NCBI GenBank assembly: GCA_963776935.1 | Contig: CAVZOP010000001.1 | Location: 700,204 to 764,203 of the forward strand | Length of the DNA: 64,000 nt | Source: JALOLG01 sp963776935 | GTDB taxonomy: Bacteria > Actinomycetota > Acidimicrobiia > Acidimicrobiales > Ilumatobacteraceae | Direction: 5' to 3' | In this document: positions 38,131 through 45,986 of the stretch, in pieces | Layout: the number at the start of each line of letters is the position of its first letter | Position numbering within the stretch: the first letter of the stretch is position 1 | Notes under the pieces: generated by a model | What the model saw: the letters and a program-made list of their open reading frames with translations, nothing else | Database searches by the model: none | What the model was told of the DNA's origin: nothing | Position numbers and translations under genes: made by a program

Positions 38131-38255
38131 CGGAGCCCCTTTCCGAGCGGTCCCAAGCGGGAACTGTATCCGAGATCCGACAGGTATGACCAGGGGTGGC
38201 GGGACGTTCGCTGAGGGTGAACTCCGCGGTGAACGAGCGGTGTCGCCGAGGCGAA

Positions 38256-38726
38256 CTACCAGCGGTAGTGAGCGAAGGCCTTGTTGGACTCGGCCATCTT
38301 CTGCATGTCGTCGCGCTTCTTCATCGCTGCGCCGAGCCCGTTGGCCGCGTCCATCAACTCGGCGGCGAGGCAATCGGCCATCGTCTTCTCGCGGCGAGCC
38401 CGGCTGAAGTCGACGATCCAGCGGATCGCGAGCGTGGTCGCCCGGCGCGGTCGCACCTCGACCGGCACCTGATAGCTGGCGCCGCCGACGCGGCGGCTCT
38501 TGACCTCGAGCGGCGGCTTGACGTTGTCGATCGCCCGCTTCACCGTGTCGAGGGGACCCTCGCCGGTCTTGGTCTCGATGACCTTCATCGCGTCGTAGAC
38601 GATCGTCTCGGCGACGCTGCGCTTGCCGTGCAACATCACCTTGTTGATCAACTGCGTGACCTGGACAGAGCGGTAGATCGGGTCGGCGACGAGCTCGCGG
38701 CGCGGCGCAGGACCTTTACGAGGCAT
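38256..38726 (-). CDS. rpsG: 30S ribosomal protein S7
   Basis: 156 aa: MPRKGPAPRRELVADPIYRS, LHGKRSVAETIVYDAMK, VRPRRATTLAIRWIVDFSRARREKTMADCLA and the end KAFAHYRW. Standard S7 in the str operon. Confidence 0.98.
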   Translation of the reverse strand: MPRKGPAPRRELVADPIYRSVQVTQLINKVMLHGKRSVAETIVYDAMKVIETKTGEGPLDTVKRAIDNVKPPLEVKSRRVGGASYQVPVEVRPRRATTLAIRWIVDFSRARREKTMADCLAAELMDAANGLGAAMKKRDDMQKMAESNKAFAHYRW

Positions 38727-38785
38727 GGTCGTTCAGCTCTCTTCCATCATTTGCGACATCACGTTCCGCATCACTTCTCGGGCCA

Positions 38786-39157
38786 TCACTTCTCGGATTT
38801 CGCGCCGTAGCGGCTGCGAGCCTGCTTGCGGTTCTTCACGCCGGCCGCGTCGAGCGCGCCCCGGATGATCTTGTAGCGCACGCCCGGAAGGTCGCGGACG
38901 CGGCCGCCGCGGACCAGCACGATCGAGTGCTCCTGGAGGTTGTGGCCCTCACCCGGGATGTAGGCCGTCACCTCGACACCGCTCGACAGGCGGACGCGGG
39001 CGACCTTGCGCAATGCCGAGTTCGGCTTCTTCGGTGTCGTGGTGTAGACGCGGGTGCACACGCCGCGGCGCTGCGGGGACCCCTTGAGCGCCGGCGTCTT
39101 GGTCTTGGAGAACTTCGAGCTCCGGCCCTGACGGACCAGTTGCTGGATGGTGGGCAA
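38786..39157 (-). CDS. rpsL: 30S ribosomal protein S12
   Basis: 123 aa. TTG start at 39157 (MPTIQQLVRQGR), 7 nt downstream of GAGG; no ATG is available. TTTPKKPNSALRKVARVRL and the C-terminal KQARSRYGAKSEK are invariant. The Lys at the classic streptomycin-resistance site in TPKKPNS is wild-type. First gene of the str operon; promoter at 39270-39298. Confidence 0.97.
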   Translation of the reverse strand: MPTIQQLVRQGRSSKFSKTKTPALKGSPQRRGVCTRVYTTTPKKPNSALRKVARVRLSSGVEVTAYIPGEGHNLQEHSIVLVRGGRVRDLPGVRYKIIRGALDAAGVKNRKQARSRYGAKSEK

Positions 39158-39269
39158 GCGACAACCTCTGCGATTCTTTGGTTCGACTTGGTTCGATGAT
39201 CGACACGCGCGACGGGTCGCGCGGGCGATACGCACGCGAACCGGGACACCCGACTCGCAGGACCCTGCA

Positions 39270-39298
39270 ATGTTATGGGCGGCGATCCGGGTCGGCAA
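39270..39298 (-). promoter_or_regulatory. sigma-70-type promoter for the str operon
   Basis: Minus strand TTGCCG (39293-39298), 17-bp spacer, TAACAT (39270-39275), about 110 nt upstream of rpsL in the divergent gap with pgsB. Confidence 0.6.
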
Positions 39299-39344
39299 CC
39301 CGGTCGAGGCCTCAAGCGCCCCTGAGTACGGTCGATATACCAGT

Positions 39345-40619
39345 GTGCCAATCGTGTTGATGGCGGGGATCGCCGTGTGTGTCGCGCTCCTCGCCCGCTG
39401 GCGCGCCGAGTTCACGGCGCACCGGCGGCGGGTCGAGACACTCGAATGGCGGATCCACGTCAACGGCATCCGCGGCAAATCAACGGTGACGCGGATCATC
39501 GCCGGGATGCTTCGCGAGGCCGGCTACGTGACGATCGCCAAGTCGACCGGCTCGTTCGCGGCCGTCATCAACCGCCACGGCGTCGACGAACCGATCGACC
39601 GCCGCGGGCCGCCCACGATCCTCGAGCAGATCGAGGTCACCCGCACGTACGTCACCCCCGATGTCGACGCCCTCGTGATCGAATGCATGGCGCTCAAACC
39701 CGAGTACCAAGAGGTCAGCGAACGGATGATCGTGCGCTCGAACATCGGGGTGCTCACCAACGTCCGCGAGGACCACCAGGACGTGATGGGCGAGACGCTC
39801 CCCGAGATCGCCAGGTCGCTGCTGTCGACCTGTCCCCGAGACGGCCTGCTGATCACCGCCGAGCGCGATCCGGAGATCCTCGACGTGATGCGCGAGGTGT
39901 GCGGCGCGCTCGGCAGCGAGCTGGTGGTGGCCGATCCGGAGTCGGTGACCGACGACGACATCGCCCGTTTCGACTACATCGCGTTCAAGGAGAACGTGGC
40001 GATCGCAATCGTCATCGCCGAACGGCTGGGGATCCCACGCGATGTGGCGATGAAGGGGATCGTCGAGGCCCCACCCGACCCGGGAGTGTTGCGGATGAAA
40101 GAGCTCGCCATCGGCGGGAAACGCGTCACGTGGGCCAACCTGTTCGCCGTCAACGATCGCGAGTCGATGGTGGCGGCGATGGAGAAGCTCGAGCCCTACA
40201 TCACCGACACGACGACGACGGTGGGGATCCTCAACAATCGTGCCGACCGGGAGCGTCGAGCAATCCAGTTCGCCGACGTAGCCGTGCGCGACCTGTCGTT
40301 CCAGCGCCTCGTCACGTTCGGCGCCTACGAGGGGCTGGTCACCGACCGGCTGCGGGAGAACGGCTACCCAGCCGAGCACATCATCAACCTCGGCGACGAG
40401 CACCATCCGTCGCAGGACGAGATCGTCGACCGGATGATCACCCGCCAGCCCACCGAGCACGTGCTGGTGGTCGGCTTCGTGAACATCCACACCCATCAGG
40501 CCGAGCAGATGCTGGAGTACTTCGAGCACGAGGCGCAGCCCTGGTCCGAGAGCGCGTCCAACAACGGGCCGGCTGACGCCCCGGCCGAGGGCGTGCTGCT
40601 GCCCCGGCGGGGTGGGTGA
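39345..40619 (+). CDS. pgsB: poly-gamma-glutamate synthase subunit PgsB/CapB
   Basis: A Mur-ligase-like amide ligase that activates glutamate for poly-gamma-glutamate. One N-terminal membrane segment (about residues 2-17, IVLMAGIAVCVALLA) is followed by the ATP loop HVNGIRGKSTVTRIIAGML, then SFAAVINRHGV, VIECMALKPEYQ, NVREDHQDVMG and ILNNRADRERR, all CapB signatures. I chose GTG 39345 (424 aa) because it places the membrane anchor at the N-terminus; upstream in-frame sequence overlaps the divergent rpsL promoter region. pgsC follows 6 nt later. PgsA/CapA and PgsE are not in the window. Confidence 0.92.
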   Translation: MPIVLMAGIAVCVALLARWRAEFTAHRRRVETLEWRIHVNGIRGKSTVTRIIAGMLREAGYVTIAKSTGSFAAVINRHGVDEPIDRRGPPTILEQIEVTRTYVTPDVDALVIECMALKPEYQEVSERMIVRSNIGVLTNVREDHQDVMGETLPEIARSLLSTCPRDGLLITAERDPEILDVMREVCGALGSELVVADPESVTDDDIARFDYIAFKENVAIAIVIAERLGIPRDVAMKGIVEAPPDPGVLRMKELAIGGKRVTWANLFAVNDRESMVAAMEKLEPYITDTTTTVGILNNRADRERRAIQFADVAVRDLSFQRLVTFGAYEGLVTDRLRENGYPAEHIINLGDEHHPSQDEIVDRMITRQPTEHVLVVGFVNIHTHQAEQMLEYFEHEAQPWSESASNNGPADAPAEGVLLPRRGG

Positions 40620-40625
40620 TCGGCC

Positions 40626-42176
40626 GTGCACGACTATCTGCTGTCGACCGAGGTCGTCCGCTTCGCGTTCATGCTCGGTGTCGCGGTCTCGATGCTCCTG
40701 TACGAACGGCGTCACCTCACGACCGGTTCGATCGTCGTGCCCGGCTACATCGCCACGTTCATCCTGTACCCGATGATCGTCGCCGCCACGTTCGCCAATG
40801 CGCTCGCCTCGTACGTGCTCGTCAACAAGGTGCTGCGGCGCTGGTTCCTGCTCTACGGCCGCACCAAGTTCACGGTCCTCGCCCTGATCTCGATCCTGAT
40901 CCAGACCGCGATGTTGAAGCTGACGCCTTCGGGCGCGTGGCTCTGGGAGTCGGACTTCAAGTTGTTCGTCGGTGTCGGCTACGTCGTGCCGGCCCTGATC
41001 GCACACGACATGGGACGCCAGGGCGTGACGCGCACGATCAAGTCGGTGATGTACGCGGCCACGCTGGTGGCGATCCCGATCGCGCTGGCACTCGTGTTCG
41101 ACGTCCCCGGCGTCAACGACCTGGCGCCGCTCGAGGGTTTCGGCGACATGGCGATCGACACCGCCTGGCTCCCGTTTGCCGTGCTGCTGTCGGCGGCCGC
41201 GGCGTGGGGCGTCGCCACCAACTACGGGATGCGCTGCGGCGGGTTCGTCGGCGCCGCCTTCATCGCGATGTTCATGGGCGACCCGTGGCAGGTGATCGTC
41301 GCCGCTTCGATCGCGGCGGCGACATACATCATCGTCACCCGGTTGCTGATGAACCACATGATCCTGTTCGGCCGGCGCAAGTTCTCGGCGATGCTGCTCG
41401 TCGCGTCGTCGCTGTCGTGGCTGCTGTTGTGGTCGGGCCGCGAGTTCTTCGGCCCCGAGGTGCAGCGCCACCTCGACCTCGGCTCGCTGGCCCTGGCCCC
41501 GTTGTTCCTGCCCGGGTTGATCGCCAACGACGCCCAGCGCACCAGCCCACGCAAGGTGGTGATGGGGTTCGCGATGGCGTCGACGTTCGTACTGACGTGG
41601 ACGTGGTGGGCGCAATCGCTGTTCGAGGGACTGGCGCTGGCACTCGCATGGAAGGTGCTCGCGGTCGCCGCCCTCGCCGCCATCTTCTGGCGTCAAGTCG
41701 TCCCGGTACGGCGACTCGACGCTGGAGCGACCGAGCCCGAGCGAGTCCCGGCCCACACTGCACAACCGGCGGCGACGGGGGTCGCGGCGGCGTTCGGGAT
41801 GGGCGGCTACCGACGCTGGGCCGCAGCCCATCCGGCCGCCGCCCTCGCCGCCGAACGCTGGCTCACGGCGATGATCGGCGACGGCGGTGCGTCGATGCCC
41901 GCGCTCGCCATGCCCGCGCCGGTTGCGGTCGAAACTGGTTGGTCACCGAGTCGCGGACTCGGCACACCGCAGATCCAGCAGCTGCGAACCTCCGCCCTCG
42001 CCGCCCGCTCGCGCGATGCGTTCCGATCGAGCCCGGCCTGCTCCCGCGAACTACCGGTCAGGAGCCGGGCAAGCGCCGAACCAACGTTTCCGCCACCGAT
42101 CGCATCGACAGTTCGCCGCTCGTCGAATCCGTCAGAGCAGCACCCATTCGGTGTGGACGACGTCCTCCCCGGATGA
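40626..42176 (+). CDS. pgsC: PgsC/CapC-like membrane protein, internally duplicated
   Basis: 516 aa; classical PgsC is about 150. Two related halves are visible: GSIVVPGYIATFILYPMIVA leading to LVNKVLRRWFLLYGRTKFTVLAL, and GGFVGAAFIAMFMGDPWQVIV leading to TRLLMNHMILFGRRKFSAMLLV. Both keep the order Gly-rich segment, hydrophobic helix, basic LLYGRTKF / ILFGRRKF loop. A long Ala/Pro-rich hydrophilic C-terminus follows from about residue 365. The 3' end overlaps the convergent gene at 42132 by 45 nt, so the last residues may be an extension. With PgsB it should form the membrane synthase. Confidence 0.88.
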   Translation: MHDYLLSTEVVRFAFMLGVAVSMLLYERRHLTTGSIVVPGYIATFILYPMIVAATFANALASYVLVNKVLRRWFLLYGRTKFTVLALISILIQTAMLKLTPSGAWLWESDFKLFVGVGYVVPALIAHDMGRQGVTRTIKSVMYAATLVAIPIALALVFDVPGVNDLAPLEGFGDMAIDTAWLPFAVLLSAAAAWGVATNYGMRCGGFVGAAFIAMFMGDPWQVIVAASIAAATYIIVTRLLMNHMILFGRRKFSAMLLVASSLSWLLLWSGREFFGPEVQRHLDLGSLALAPLFLPGLIANDAQRTSPRKVVMGFAMASTFVLTWTWWAQSLFEGLALALAWKVLAVAALAAIFWRQVVPVRRLDAGATEPERVPAHTAQPAATGVAAAFGMGGYRRWAAAHPAAALAAERWLTAMIGDGGASMPALAMPAPVAVETGWSPSRGLGTPQIQQLRTSALAARSRDAFRSSPACSRELPVRSRASAEPTFPPPIASTVRRSSNPSEQHPFGVDDVLPG

Positions 42177-42602
42177 CCCGAGCACCGAGAGTCGTACCGG
42201 GCCGGGCAGCACGTCGTTGAACGTGAACCGGCCGAGGTCGTCGGTCTGGGTCTCGGCGACGGAGTCACCGGATGCAAGCTGCACCGTCACCTCCGACGGC
42301 GGGATCAGCTGGCCGACGATGCGGCGCTGACCGTTCTCGATCACCATCACCTCGATCTCGACGCCGGGTGCCTGGAACGTCACCTGGCGGGGCGAGGTCT
42401 CGCTGCGCACGCCCGTGAGCTCACTGGCCGAGTCGAACACGAGCTCGGCGAGCTCGGCGTCGATCGTGCGCCACGTGAACGCCGCCCTGGCACCGGCGAG
42501 TACGTTCTCGGGCACCGGATCGGCATGCCTGATGGCGTCGCCGAGCGTCGCGATCCATTGGTCGTCGGTGTGTTCGTTCATGGTTCCTTCTTCGCCGTTC
42601 AT
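42132..42602 (-). CDS. small protein coupled to the sigma factor, candidate regulator
   Basis: 156 aa (or 149 from the second ATG at 42581, which has the better AGAAGGA site). The ATG at 42602 overlaps the sigma factor stop (ATGA), so the two are translationally coupled. The N-terminal half has PENVLAGARAAFTWRTIDAE then LAELVFDSASE. The second half is beta-rich, ending GRFTFNDVLPGPVRLSVLG, resembling carboxypeptidase-regulatory-like folds. No transmembrane helix and no zinc anti-sigma motif (HxxxCxxC). I do not recognise a named family. Position suggests a cytoplasmic regulator or adaptor of the sigma factor/CHAT system. Confidence 0.75.
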   Translation of the reverse strand: MNGEEGTMNEHTDDQWIATLGDAIRHADPVPENVLAGARAAFTWRTIDAELAELVFDSASELTGVRSETSPRQVTFQAPGVEIEVMVIENGQRRIVGQLIPPSEVTVQLASGDSVAETQTDDLGRFTFNDVLPGPVRLSVLGSSGEDVVHTEWVLL

Positions 42603-43213
42603 GATTGCTTCTTTTCCTGGCTGCCGGCTTCGCCAGGTATCAGCCGGCGGAGGCGCTCGAGACAGCGTGCCCGGGTGGGCCCGATGCTGCCGATCGGTCG
42701 ACCGAGGATCTCGGCGATCGTCTCGTAGTCGATGGGGGGGACTGCACACAGCAGTCGGAGAAAACGCTGATCCTCTTCGGTGAGGAGCTCGAAGGCGGCC
42801 ATGACGCGGTCGCGATCGTCGAGGTCGACGACCCGGTCGTCGACGCTGGGCGAGGTCGGGTCGCTGGATTCGTACGGCTCCTCGGCCCTCGCGAAGCGGG
42901 AGCTCTGGCGGATGACGCGCAGCGATTCGTTCCTGGTGGTGGTCGCCAGCCACGACGCCAGCCGTTCGGGCTGACGAATGCGGCTGCTGTGCTCGGCGAG
43001 GCGCAACCACACCGTCTGCACGACGTCGTCGGTTGCCGCCTTGCCGAGCCGGAACGACCTGGCCACGGACCACACCAACCCGGCGAACTGGTCGACGAGC
43101 TCGTTCCACGCCGACTCGTCACCCTCGCCGACCCGCGCGAGCAGTTCGGCAGGTTCCACGAACCCGCAGCGTAGACGCTCCGCCAGCTGCGCACCGTGGT
43201 GGTGGACCCTCAT
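42599..43213 (-). CDS. ECF-like RNA polymerase sigma factor
   Basis: 204 aa. Region 2: ELVDQFAGLVWSVARSFRLG, then ATDDVVQTVWLRLAEHSSRI and LASWLATTTRNESLRVIR. Region 4: LTEEDQRFLRLLC then DYETIAEILGRPIGSIGPTRARCLERLRRLI with the helix-turn-helix. No regions 1 or 3, hence the ECF class. Start at ATG 43213; a shorter GTG start at VEPAELLARV is possible. A GGAAC-17-CGTAT element lies 31-57 nt upstream, the form of promoter that ECF factors use on themselves. Lies between the CHAT gene and the small coupled protein. Confidence 0.9.
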   Translation of the reverse strand: MRVHHHGAQLAERLRCGFVEPAELLARVGEGDESAWNELVDQFAGLVWSVARSFRLGKAATDDVVQTVWLRLAEHSSRIRQPERLASWLATTTRNESLRVIRQSSRFARAEEPYESSDPTSPSVDDRVVDLDDRDRVMAAFELLTEEDQRFLRLLCAVPPIDYETIAEILGRPIGSIGPTRARCLERLRRLIPGEAGSQEKKQS

Positions 43214-43243
43214 GTACTTCGAGAGTCCCGGGCACCCACGCTG

Positions 43244-43270
43244 ATACGCGCCCGTCGCCGGAATCGTTCC
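43244..43270 (-). promoter_or_regulatory. ECF-type promoter of the sigma-factor gene
   Basis: Minus strand GGAAC (43266-43270), 17-bp spacer, CGTAT (43244-43248), in the 82-nt gap between the CHAT gene and the sigma gene. GGAAC/CGT is the common ECF consensus, so autoregulation is likely. I see no second copy ahead of the CHAT or S8 genes. Confidence 0.5.
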
Positions 43271-43295
43271 AGCGCTGATCGGCCGCGGTGGCGGA

Positions 43296-45893
43296 TCACG
43301 ACCCGATCACGACGAACGCCGACGCCGTCGCGTCGAGCTCGCCGTCGACCACGGCCGCGCTGGCGAGCGCCGCCGCCGGATCGGTGCCAGCGGCGAGCTC
43401 GCGGTGGAGCCTCGACATCAAGGCGACCGAACGCTCGTCCGAGACCGGGGTCAGCGGAGCGACGACGCTCGAGACACCGAACTGGATGAGTGACGACGAC
43501 ATCCCGAGCAGCGCTCCGCCCCGCAACACCGACGAGGCGGCGGCGTTGCACGCCGACAGCACCATCGTGTGGGGCAGGCGTTCGCACCGCTCGAGGTCGT
43601 ACACCGTGAGATCCCCGTCAGCGACCCGCAGCGTCGAGAACAGCGGGTTGTCGCTGCGAAACGATCCGTGGCACGCGACGTGCGCAAGCGTTGCGGTGCC
43701 GAACGCCTCGAGGCACGAGGCGGCGTCCGACGTGGCGACGTCGAGGACCGTCGCCGTCGGATAGATCGTCGACAGGACCCTCAGCTCCTCCGGAGCTGCC
43801 GGGAGGTCCGGCCCGGCGACCAGCACCGTGTGCGGTCGCCTCTCCGACACCGCGCCACGCCTCGCGATCGTGTGGCCGAACAGCGACGGTGCCACCGAAA
43901 CGGCACGCCCGGCGAGCACCGGCAGGGCCCGCCACGCGAGCCCGTGCAACCGGCCGGTCGGCACGATCACGAGGGGGCGTTCGGTCGACCGCACGCGGGC
44001 GGGCAGGAGTTGCTCGCCGAGGTGCACGCCGACCTGCCGGATCGTCTCCCGGGCAGCCTCACGCGACGCAGGGGATCCCTGGACACGGTTCAACCGGTTC
44101 AACGCGAAGTCGATCTGGTCGACTTCGATCTCGATCTTGTCGATCGAGCCGAGCTCGTGCATCACACATCGACCACGATCGGCAGTCACCGCCCACAGGA
44201 TCCCGTCGAGGTTGGCGTACTCGACGAGCTGACGCTCGCCGAGCGAGCTGACCGCGTCTCCGAGTGTGAGTGTCGCCGCCAAGCCAGACGCGCGGGATCG
44301 TCGGGTGTGGTCACGCACCCGGTGCTCCAAGATCGCCCGCCGGCGCTGGGCATCGCCACGATGCTCACCCTCGGCCGTGGCCGTGCGCAGTTCCTCGGTC
44401 ACCGCTCGGAGGTCGGCGAGATGGCCGGCGAGGACGCGGTCGTCCGGCGGTGTCGCCCGTGGCAGCAGCGAAACCATGCCGCGCGCCGACTCGATGCGGG
44501 CGAGCAGCTCCCGAGGACGCCGATCGGCGACCGCGAGTCGGGCGCCGACCTGGACGAGCGCATCGCCGTACGACGCCACGTGGGCTCGCGCCTCCAGGGC
44601 GCCGATCGACGCCTGGTTCTCGGCGAGGACGCGCAAGCCCTCGTTCACCGAACGGCGAGCCGCGTTGCGGTTCGCGACAGCTTCGTGGAGCAGAGCGTGA
44701 GCGGCATGGGCAGCCGCCCGGTCGGCTGCGGAACCGGTGCTCCTGGCACCCATCGCCCCTTCGAGGAGTCGGCGAGCCGCCTCGACCTGGCCCCTGCGGA
44801 GGTACAGCTTCCCGGCGGTCACCTGGGCGACGAGCGCCTCACTCATCCAGCGACTGGTGACGAGTCGGATCGAGACGTCCTCACAACGCTCGGCGAGTGA
44901 CTCGAAGACACCGTCGAGCTCGTCGGCCAGCACCTCCAGGAGATCCGTGAGCGGTATCCACGGATCCCGTTCCTGTTCGGCGAACAACTTCGAGGCCCGG
45001 CGGGCGGCATCGCGTGCGCCCGGGGCGTCGCGGGACGCCAGTTTGATCCGGGCCGCGAGCAGCAGCGTGTCGGCCGCGTCGACGGGCTGCGCGATCGCCT
45101 CGATCCCGGCGGTCGCCCGATCGACCTCGAACACGGCATCCTCGACGAGACCCACCCGCCACAGGGCGATCGCCCGATCGACGCTGGCGAGGTGGGCGCC
45201 GACCGTGTTGCCGAGTTGCTCGTACTGCTCGGCGGCGTCGGCGAGCTCGTCAAGGGCGTCGGCGAAGCGGCCGAGAACGGCGTCGAGGTAGCCGCGGTTG
45301 TGGAGGGCAACTGCCGCCGTCAGATCCTGATGGGTGCGGCGGGCGAGCGTCTCGGCTTCCTCGAGCTGCCCCCGCGCCGCCTCGTACCGTCCGCGCTGCA
45401 CTTCGAGCAGGCCGAAGTCCGCCCGCAACCGTGCTTCGGCCGGAACGTCGCCAACTGCCGAGAACTCGTCGAGCGCCCGCTGATACTCGCGTGCGGCGCG
45501 GTCGAGCGAGCCAAGGCGGTGCAGCAGCAGGCCCCGTTGCATCACGAGGCGGGCGAGATCGACACCGTGCAACGCCGGTTCGGCGTCGTCGATCATCGCC
45601 AGCGCCCTCCGGGCGTCACCCTGATTGGCGATCACCAGCGCCAGGCTGGTGACGATCTGCGACGACAGATGCAGGTCGCCCAGCTCGATCGACGCCTCGT
45701 GGGCCCGTTCGAGCTCGTCCATCGCGCCGGCGAAGTCGTTCAGCTCTCGACGTGCGAGGCCGCGCATCCAGCGCGCCCGGACGGCTTCGTGCGACTGATG
45801 CGGATGTTCCAGCACGCGGTGGGCCAGTGCGATGGCACCGCGTGGATCGCGGTGGACGAGATCGAACACGGCCTCGTCGCCGAGATCGGGCAT
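43296..45893 (-). CDS. TPR-CHAT caspase-like cysteine protease
   Basis: 865 aa. The first ~480 residues are tandem TPR-like helical repeats (e.g. ARRELNDFAGAMDELERAHE, YLDAVLGRFADALDELADAAEQYEQLG). The C-terminal CHAT domain (about 590-865) carries the catalytic pair His742 (VACHGSF) and Cys782 (VLSACNAA), with LRVADGDLTVYDLE between them and the later GMSSSLIQFGVSSVVAPL. No signal peptide. CHAT proteases (e.g. separase relatives and TPR-CHAT effectors of type III CRISPR systems) act on specific partner proteins after TPR-mediated sensing. Divergent from the S8 pair; a TACGCT -10-like hexamer 7 nt before the ATG suggests a leaderless transcript. Target unknown. Confidence 0.92.
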   Translation of the reverse strand: MPDLGDEAVFDLVHRDPRGAIALAHRVLEHPHQSHEAVRARWMRGLARRELNDFAGAMDELERAHEASIELGDLHLSSQIVTSLALVIANQGDARRALAMIDDAEPALHGVDLARLVMQRGLLLHRLGSLDRAAREYQRALDEFSAVGDVPAEARLRADFGLLEVQRGRYEAARGQLEEAETLARRTHQDLTAAVALHNRGYLDAVLGRFADALDELADAAEQYEQLGNTVGAHLASVDRAIALWRVGLVEDAVFEVDRATAGIEAIAQPVDAADTLLLAARIKLASRDAPGARDAARRASKLFAEQERDPWIPLTDLLEVLADELDGVFESLAERCEDVSIRLVTSRWMSEALVAQVTAGKLYLRRGQVEAARRLLEGAMGARSTGSAADRAAAHAAHALLHEAVANRNAARRSVNEGLRVLAENQASIGALEARAHVASYGDALVQVGARLAVADRRPRELLARIESARGMVSLLPRATPPDDRVLAGHLADLRAVTEELRTATAEGEHRGDAQRRRAILEHRVRDHTRRSRASGLAATLTLGDAVSSLGERQLVEYANLDGILWAVTADRGRCVMHELGSIDKIEIEVDQIDFALNRLNRVQGSPASREAARETIRQVGVHLGEQLLPARVRSTERPLVIVPTGRLHGLAWRALPVLAGRAVSVAPSLFGHTIARRGAVSERRPHTVLVAGPDLPAAPEELRVLSTIYPTATVLDVATSDAASCLEAFGTATLAHVACHGSFRSDNPLFSTLRVADGDLTVYDLERCERLPHTMVLSACNAAASSVLRGGALLGMSSSLIQFGVSSVVAPLTPVSDERSVALMSRLHRELAAGTDPAAALASAAVVDGELDATASAFVVIGS

Positions 45894-45986
45894 GATTGCG
45901 AGCGTAGGCGTCGTATCAGGACAGATGATGCGAGGTCATGCTCATGGAGCCCGAGAGAACTGGGCCTGAGAAAGCTGGGAGGTCAC

